From Emcibacter sp. SYSU 3D8 (GTDB lineage Bacteria > Pseudomonadota > Alphaproteobacteria > SMXS01), in NCBI RefSeq assembly GCF_039655875.1, contig NZ_JBBYXK010000008.1, positions 1 through 64,000 of the forward strand: a stretch of 64,000 nt of DNA. The letters run 5' to 3'. The position numbers were made by a program, and so were the translations under genes. Positions 59,756 through 64,000 of the stretch are shown one piece after another. The notes below the pieces were generated by a model. It saw nothing but the letters and a program-made list of their open reading frames with translations. It ran no database searches and was not told the DNA's origin. Positions within the stretch are counted from its first letter, which is position 1. Each line of letters opens with the position of its first letter.

Positions 59756-60277
59756 TTATACCGCGTGATAGCCTATGGGGATACGCTGCCAGATCCGCTC
59801 ATGAACGAAAAACAGCGCGAGCTTGGTCCACACCTCGAGACCACCGATGGTCAGCGCCGCGCCGACGGTCCCGGTGAACAGGAATGCCAACAGTGCCGTA
59901 TCCGCACTGGCCAGAACACGCCAGGAAAAGGTCTTCGCCGCCGACCGGCCCATGCCCTCGCGTTTCCCGCCCCTGGCATTTGTGGTGACGTTCCAGGGCA
60001 CATGAACCCAGGCTCGCTCATGCAGGTAGAACAGGCCGATCTTGGTGACGATCTCGGCCAGCGCGATATAGCCGGCTGTGTTCAGCATGTCGCGCTTGGC
60101 GACCCCCGCGTCGAGACCCAGCCACGGAAAGATGTACGCCATGACCACATAGGACAGCACCAGCGTGTCCAGCGAGCCGATGATCCGCCAGGAGATGGCC
60201 TTGACGATGCTGCGCCAGCGCTTTTCCGGCAGCGCTTCGTGCAGATGCAAGCGTGGTGTGCCCAATTTAGGCGCCAT
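59756..60277 (-). CDS. Tandem DUF2061 membrane protein
   Basis: A 173-residue protein with two DUF2061 units, each built of two or three hydrophobic helices: SIVKAISWRIIGSLDTLVLSYVVM then ALAEIVTKIGLFYLHERAWVHV, and AAKTFSWRVLASADTALLAFLFTG then VWTKLALFFVHERIWQRIP. The ending FYLHERxWxxxP repeats in both units, showing an internal duplication; usual members have one unit of about 70-80 residues. DUF2061 function is unknown. It lies 9 bp downstream of the MDR reductase gene. Confidence 0.82.
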   Translation of the reverse strand: MAPKLGTPRLHLHEALPEKRWRSIVKAISWRIIGSLDTLVLSYVVMAYIFPWLGLDAGVAKRDMLNTAGYIALAEIVTKIGLFYLHERAWVHVPWNVTTNARGGKREGMGRSAAKTFSWRVLASADTALLAFLFTGTVGAALTIGGLEVWTKLALFFVHERIWQRIPIGYHAV

Positions 60278-60286
60278 GGCGCGTGG

Positions 60287-61264
60287 TTATGCTGTCACCA
60301 CGACCTTGCCCAGCATCTCGCCCTTGGCCAGCCGGTCGATGGCCTGGGGCACCTCGTCAAACGGATACACCCGGTCGATCGGCACGCCGATCTTGCCCGC
60401 TTCGGCAAGCTGCACCAGTTCGGCGTGATGGGCGCGGACTTCCTCGGTGGTACGTGCGCCGGCGAACCCGCCAACGACGGAATAGGACTTCAGCACCACA
60501 TGCAGCGGGTCGATCTTGGCCCATTCGCCGCTGCCATAGCCGATCAGCACGATGCGCCCGTGCTGGGCGATGCACTTGGTCGCGGCCGCGTAGGCGCTGC
60601 CGCCCACCGGGTCATAGACCAGATTGGCGCCCTTGTTGCCGGTAATCTCGCGCACCGCCTTGTGGATCGGCTGCTCCGCGTAATTCACGACGTGGTCGGC
60701 GCCGAGTTTCCTGCAGAATTCGGCCTTTTCGGCATTACTGGCGGTGGCGATCACGGTCGCGCCGTAAGCCTTGCCCAGCATGATCGCCGCCGAGCCCGAC
60801 GAGCCCGCGCCGCCCAGCACCAGCAGCGTCTCGCCTGCCTGGAGCTGGCCCCGCTGGATCAGGCCGACATAGCCGGTGTGATAGGGCACGTAAAAGCCTG
60901 CGGCTTCCTCGTCGCTGAAATTCTTCGGGATCGTCATGGCCGAGGTCGACGAGGCCAGCGTGTAATCGGCGAACCCGCCCGCGCCCGCCGCGAACTGGGT
61001 CGAGGTCATGACCCGCTCGCCCACCTTCACGTCGGCGTCGGGCCCAACGGCCGTCACCACGCCGACCACTTCCTGGCCAGGCGTCACCGGCGGCGCCGCT
61101 ACGGCGGGATAGTTGCCACGGATCATCAGCACGTCTGGCAGGCCAACGCCCGCCGCCGACACCTTTACCTGGATCTGTGCACCCTTCGGCTCGGGGATCG
61201 GTGCATCGACCAGCCGCAACACATCAACTGCTTCCCCGAAACTCTCCGCCCGCCAGGCCCGCAT
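60287..61264 (-). CDS. NADPH:quinone reductase-like MDR enzyme
   Basis: A 325-residue zinc-free MDR enzyme. The cofactor site reads LVLGGAGSSGSAAIMLGKAYGATVIATAS near residue 145, and the N-terminal catalytic half has VGLPDVLMIRGNYPAVAAPPVTPGQEVVG. It reduces quinones or alkenal-type bonds with NADPH. I place the start at ATG 61264 with GGAG 6 nt before it; upstream in-frame ATGs at 61270 and 61279 are close alternatives. It is the first gene of a minus-strand group with the DUF2061 protein and the Rieske oxygenase. Confidence 0.85.
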   Translation of the reverse strand: MRAWRAESFGEAVDVLRLVDAPIPEPKGAQIQVKVSAAGVGLPDVLMIRGNYPAVAAPPVTPGQEVVGVVTAVGPDADVKVGERVMTSTQFAAGAGGFADYTLASSTSAMTIPKNFSDEEAAGFYVPYHTGYVGLIQRGQLQAGETLLVLGGAGSSGSAAIMLGKAYGATVIATASNAEKAEFCRKLGADHVVNYAEQPIHKAVREITGNKGANLVYDPVGGSAYAAATKCIAQHGRIVLIGYGSGEWAKIDPLHVVLKSYSVVGGFAGARTTEEVRAHHAELVQLAEAGKIGVPIDRVYPFDEVPQAIDRLAKGEMLGKVVVTA

Positions 61265-61408
61265 TCGCATCTCCTGCATATCGTCATCCGGGCGACCGCC
61301 CGGTCATTCGGCGCGCAGCCTATGCGGCGGCGGCGGCGGGAGCAAGCGCGCAGACGAGCGCGCCGCGCCGGTCCTATTGTGGGTGCGCTACAGAGGCCGC
61401 ATGCCGCG

Positions 61409-61987
61409 TCAGGCGCCAGTTCGGCGGCGTGGCCCGCCCATCCCCCACAGGGCCGCCAGCGCGTCAAGCCCGGCGGCCAGCAGCGGCACCGCCGCAGCCG
61501 GCGGCGGCATGTCGAACTGGCACGTCTGCTTCACCGCTTGCAGCCGTCCGGCCCCCAGCGCCGCGAGCTGCGAATCAACCCGCGCCAGCGCTTTCCTGGC
61601 GCCGCTGCGCCGCCGGTCGTCGCTGTCCGATGCGACGACACCCTCGCCCGCCGGCATATCGCCGCGCGGCCTTGCGATGTCGACGGCCCGGGCAAAGGGG
61701 CGTCCATAGGCCGCCCATGCCAATTGCTGGTACCGTTCACCCGCATCGAAATGCTGCCGGCCGATCGCTCCGCGCGCCAACAGGATGGCGAGTTGCGAAC
61801 CCGACAACGCCGGGTCCACATCCGCCACCACCTTGCCGTCCTCCACCAGCAGCACCCTGGCGCCGACGGCTTCGGCCCGGCGCATCTGCGTCAGAAGGGT
61901 GCCGTGATCGGCGCCGGGCATACGCCCGGCCATTGTTGTCTGGCGCCGTTTTGCGTTCGGGTCCCGGGGTCGGCCGCGTCTCGCCAT
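61409..61987 (-). CDS. Unknown phage-type protein, basic N-terminus
   Basis: The 192-residue protein starts with an arginine-rich ARRGRPRDPNAKRRQTT segment and contains a long alanine-rich soluble region (AEAVGARVLLVEDGKVVADVDPALSGSQLAILL). I recognise no family. Such basic starters are common for small phage DNA-packaging or DNA-binding proteins. It is on the same strand as the HTH and VRR-NUC genes that follow upstream, so it is likely part of that phage-like set. Confidence 0.55.
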   Translation of the reverse strand: MARRGRPRDPNAKRRQTTMAGRMPGADHGTLLTQMRRAEAVGARVLLVEDGKVVADVDPALSGSQLAILLARGAIGRQHFDAGERYQQLAWAAYGRPFARAVDIARPRGDMPAGEGVVASDSDDRRRSGARKALARVDSQLAALGAGRLQAVKQTCQFDMPPPAAAVPLLAAGLDALAALWGMGGPRRRTGA

Positions 61988-62021
61988 GCAGGTCTCCATC
62001 GAAGCAATCATGAACAGGGGA

Positions 62022-62429
62022 TCAGGCGGTTTCGCGATCTAGTGCAGCCGCCATGCGAATGACCTCGCCCGCGGTCACGGCCCATTGATCGCCGACCCGG
62101 AAGAGGGTCCGCGCGGTATAGGGCCGTGGCACCATGTGGGGCCGGCGGATGGTCGCCTCGGCGCAGACCGGTGCATGGTGCCGCCGCAAGACGTCCACTG
62201 CCGCCTGCAGTTCGGGCGCGGCCATGCGCGGCGCCGGCTCGGTCCGCCGCCTGAGGCCGATCGCCAGGAATTCGATGCCGTATTGCCGGCAGATCAGGCC
62301 GGTCACCCGCGGCGTCAGGCCCATGGCCCGGCCCGCCTGGCCTTGTGTGCGGCCGGAACCCGCCATCTGCATCAGCCGTCCGGCCAGGTAGCGGCGATGC
62401 TCCTGGCTCATATTGCGTTTCGCCGTCAT
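62022..62429 (-). CDS. HTH-containing phage-type protein
   Basis: A 135-residue protein. The N-terminal segment EHRRYLAGRLMQMAGSGRTQGQAGRAMGLTPRVTGLICRQYGIEF has a helix-turn-helix pattern in which QGQAGRAMGLTP and RVTGLICRQYG are the two helices. The rest is mixed alpha/beta. I recognise no named family. The ATG at 62429 leads just after the VRR-NUC stop (8 bp). Confidence 0.55.
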   Translation of the reverse strand: MTAKRNMSQEHRRYLAGRLMQMAGSGRTQGQAGRAMGLTPRVTGLICRQYGIEFLAIGLRRRTEPAPRMAAPELQAAVDVLRRHHAPVCAEATIRRPHMVPRPYTARTLFRVGDQWAVTAGEVIRMAAALDRETA

Positions 62430-62437
62430 CGCCCGCC

Positions 62438-62815
62438 TCAGACCATGACGCCCAGACCGCGCAGCATGGCGACCAGCCCATCCATATCCCGAACCACCTT
62501 GTGATTGTGGCCCAGTCGGCGCAATCCGTCGGACCATCCCGCCTGCGCCCGCGACAGCCGGCCGCCGCCGGTCTTGAGTTCGACCCAGCCGGTCAATCCG
62601 CCCCGTGCCGCCACGATCAGGTCCGGCACGCCGCCGCGCATGCCCAGGCGGCGGAACCGCGCAATGGCGGCCAGCCGCTCGCGCTCGCTTCCGGACAGGG
62701 CCAGCCCGTCCGCCGGATGCAGCCAGGTCAGCCGCTCCTGACGCTCCAGAAAGGTCAGCAGGTCCACCGCCTCCCGGTGCAGCCGGGTTTCGCGCGTCTC
62801 GTGTGTATCGGGCAT
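62438..62815 (-). CDS. VRR-NUC domain nuclease
   Basis: A 125-residue protein that matches the small VRR-NUC (PD-(D/E)xK-type) nucleases of phages. The catalytic core is GGVPDLIVAARGG (Asp65) and GWVELKTGGGRLSRAQ (Glu79-x-Lys81, then Gln91). These enzymes cut branched or flap DNA in phage replication and recombination. The ATG at 62815 has AAGGA 6 nt before it. With the HTH and basic proteins downstream it forms the early-region-like phage block at the right end. Confidence 0.85.
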   Translation of the reverse strand: MPDTHETRETRLHREAVDLLTFLERQERLTWLHPADGLALSGSERERLAAIARFRRLGMRGGVPDLIVAARGGLTGWVELKTGGGRLSRAQAGWSDGLRRLGHNHKVVRDMDGLVAMLRGLGVMV

Positions 62816-63044
62816 TCATGATCCTTCGGCAAAAGAGGTGGCCGGAGCCGGACGTGGGGAGTGGGCACGACCGGCCCCGGCGGCTCGGCGGCGGCGCCTG
62901 ACCACCGCGCGGCGCGGAGGGTCGCGCTGCGCTTCGTGCCAGGCGTCGTCCACGCCGTGCCAGCGCAGAATATAACTTTTAATTATACCGCCTATCGTGT
63001 AAGGGGATTGTCCAGCCATTACCGGTATTTATGCAGATCCGAAA
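62816..63044. other. Divergent regulatory region in the phage-like block
   Basis: A 229-bp region between the VRR-NUC gene and the cI-like gene. It has an AT-rich core near 62970-63000 with ATATAACTTTTAATTATACC, which resembles promoter and operator DNA. No gene is supported within it. Confidence 0.5.
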
Positions 63045-63323
63045 ATGACCAGGACCGTCCTCGACCAGCTCTCCGGATTCGCCGAACGACTTCGGCTGGT
63101 CCGGGAAGCCTGCGGCTATGCCTCGCGCCGCGCCTTCGCCCAGGCGCTCGGCATCGAGGAAGCCGCCTACCGGAAATATGAACGCGCCGAGAGCTATCCC
63201 CAGCCGGAAACCCTGGGCCGCATTCGCCAACTCACCGGCGCTACGGTCGATTATCTGTATTTCGGCGAGCAGGCGGGATTGCCCTTGGGACTGCACCAAA
63301 GGATTCTTGAAATCAGTGGTTAG
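63045..63323 (+). CDS. Small XRE-family repressor-like regulator
   Basis: A 92-residue helix-turn-helix protein of the lambda-Cro/cI type. The HTH segment is VREACGYASRRAFAQALGIEEAAYRKYERAESYPQPETLGRIRQLTG, with the two recognition helices at RAFAQALGIEEAAYRKYERA. It lacks a C-terminal peptidase domain, so it is short for a cI repressor. It probably controls the phage-like genes on either side. Its 3' end overlaps a small minus-strand gene by 11 bp. Confidence 0.85.
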   Translation: MTRTVLDQLSGFAERLRLVREACGYASRRAFAQALGIEEAAYRKYERAESYPQPETLGRIRQLTGATVDYLYFGEQAGLPLGLHQRILEISG

Positions 63324-63576
63324 CCTGACGATGGCAGGGCACGGGCACCAGCAGCCGCCCGCACAGATAGTCCATGACCGGCTTGAGCATCTCCGCCGGC
63401 ACGTCGGTCAGCGACTGCCCGCCGGCAAAGCGCGCCGCGTCATCCAGCACAGCGCGGGGCTCCAGGTCATGCCAGGCTGCGACCGCCCTGCCCAGATGTG
63501 TGACCGCCAGCAACCGGGCACCTCGCTGCGCCAGCAGCGACTGATCGATCAATCCGGCGCTCCCCGAACAAACCAT
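63313..63576 (-). CDS. Small unknown protein, probably leaderless
   Basis: An 87-residue protein with mixed composition and two hydrophobic stretches (ARLLAVTHLGRAVAAW and MDYLCGRLLVPVP). I recognise no family. The minus strand upstream has TTGTCG, 17 nt, then TATAAA ending 6 nt before the ATG, so the message is probably leaderless. It lies between the XRE gene and an open frame to the window edge. Confidence 0.5.
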   Translation of the reverse strand: MVCSGSAGLIDQSLLAQRGARLLAVTHLGRAVAAWHDLEPRAVLDDAARFAGGQSLTDVPAEMLKPVMDYLCGRLLVPVPCHRQANH

Positions 63577-63694
63577 GAACTTTTTATAATGCGATCGCTA
63601 AGATGCGACAACAAATATAACTATTTATTATTTTATTTATGGGCCGGCATAACCGGGCGTTGGCTTCTCGCAATGACCCTAAAGGAGCATCCCG
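63577..63694. promoter_or_regulatory. AT-rich divergent promoter region of the phage-like block
   Basis: Strongly AT-rich DNA (runs of TATTTATT and TATAAT). The plus strand contains TATAAT at 63585-63590. The minus strand has TTGTCG and TATAAA at a 17-nt spacing. It separates the minus-strand 87-residue gene from the plus-strand gene at 63695. Confidence 0.5.
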
Positions 63695-64000
63695 ATGGAC
63701 GACGCCCACGCAACCCGATCCGCCGTCGCCCGGCTGCGCCACGATACCGGCGGCAGCGACCCGTGGTCCGAGTCCGGGGGCTCCTCGCGTTGCCGGGGCG
63801 GTTTCGCATGGCGTGATGAACACGGTAACCAGTTCGACATCATGATCAGCCTGATCCGCCTCGCCCCGCGCACCCCGACAGAACACGAGGCTGCATCGCT
63901 GCGCGGTGCCTGGCAGACGGTCATGCTGGGAGACGATGCCGCGTGCACGGTTGATCCCCAAGCCTGGCGCTTTGCCACGGAATGCCGGCAGGTGATGTGG
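63695..64000 (+). CDS. Partial gene running off the right edge, unknown
   Basis: A complete start (ATG at 63695 with AAGGAG 7 nt upstream) and 102 codons are visible before the window ends. The sequence (MDDAHATRSAVARLRHDTGG to TECRQVMW) shows no family I recognise. It has a hydrophilic start and tryptophan-rich middle. It lies in the phage-like block, so a phage role is likely but not shown. Confidence 0.5.
   Translation, partial: MDDAHATRSAVARLRHDTGGSDPWSESGGSSRCRGGFAWRDEHGNQFDIMISLIRLAPRTPTEHEAASLRGAWQTVMLGDDAACTVDPQAWRFATECRQVMW

Noticed and set aside
1-64000. tRNA, rRNA and CRISPR elements
   Set aside because: I saw no T-arm motif, rRNA segment or regular repeat array in the intergenic regions.

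Overview
This window is high-GC, densely coded DNA with alphaproteobacterial features: TonB-dependent uptake, spinster-type MFS, many Rieske oxygenases and P450s, SMR-like small membrane proteins and an AraC regulator with an Arabinose_bd-type N-terminus. The gene mix resembles sphingomonads or related hydrophobic-substrate degraders. That placement is inference; there is no rRNA, and I saw no tRNA gene in the window.

Layout. (1) 1-19.8 kb is a catabolic cluster. It holds two Rieske oxygenases, three related cytochrome P450s, an acryloyl-CoA-reductase-like MDR enzyme, an enoyl-CoA hydratase, a paired acyl-CoA dehydrogenase set, an acyl-CoA ligase, an AraC regulator, an MFS carrier, a TonB receptor and a SnoaL-like protein. 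Together they look like import, oxygenation, CoA activation and beta-oxidation-like breakdown of a hydrophobic (terpenoid- or steroid-like) compound. A 20-bp motif (18/20 identical) is shared by the AraC/ligase and TonB-receptor upstream regions. (2) 19.8-23.8 kb holds a REP-like inverted pair, cobB (Sir2), and then a small accessory patch. The patch contains a HigBA-like toxin-antitoxin pair, an HNH_2 nuclease with a PUA-like N-terminus, a frameshifted orphan gene, a second diverged copy of the cobB 3' end, and an Abi_C abortive-infection gene. (3) 23.8-28.5 kb carries a periplasmic PaoABC-type molybdenum aldehyde oxidoreductase and a glutathione transferase. (4) 28.6-33.1 kb carries membrane and envelope-stress proteins: a Sel1-repeat protein, an ECF sigma factor and a DUF2383 protein. 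(5) 33.1-37.8 kb carries glucokinase, an SbmA/YddA-like ABC protein whose ATPase motifs are all degenerate, a GH1 beta-glucosidase and YbaK.

(6) 37.8-49.9 kb holds a TPR-sulfotransferase and two very large paralogous autotransporters. The scar of a third autotransporter lies between them, and each of the three 3' ends is followed by a related hairpin. (7) 50.4-53.6 kb is an arsenic operon, arsR-arsI-arsC-aqpS, with a clear palindromic operator. A RES/Xre toxin-antitoxin pair sits next to it. (8) 53.8-61.3 kb is housekeeping and accessory metabolism: serine acetyltransferase with a terminator-like leader, DUF4112 and membrane partner, BaiN-like flavoprotein, a 2OG oxygenase, a third Rieske oxygenase, a double DUF2061 protein and an MDR reductase. 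(9) 61.4-64 kb is a phage-like gene set (VRR-NUC nuclease, HTH proteins, unknown proteins) that runs off the right edge.

Most interesting to follow up: the accessory patch bounded by duplicated cobB 3' ends, the pseudo-ATPase ABC protein, the deleted third autotransporter with its conserved hairpin, and the shared 20-bp promoter motif in the catabolic cluster.
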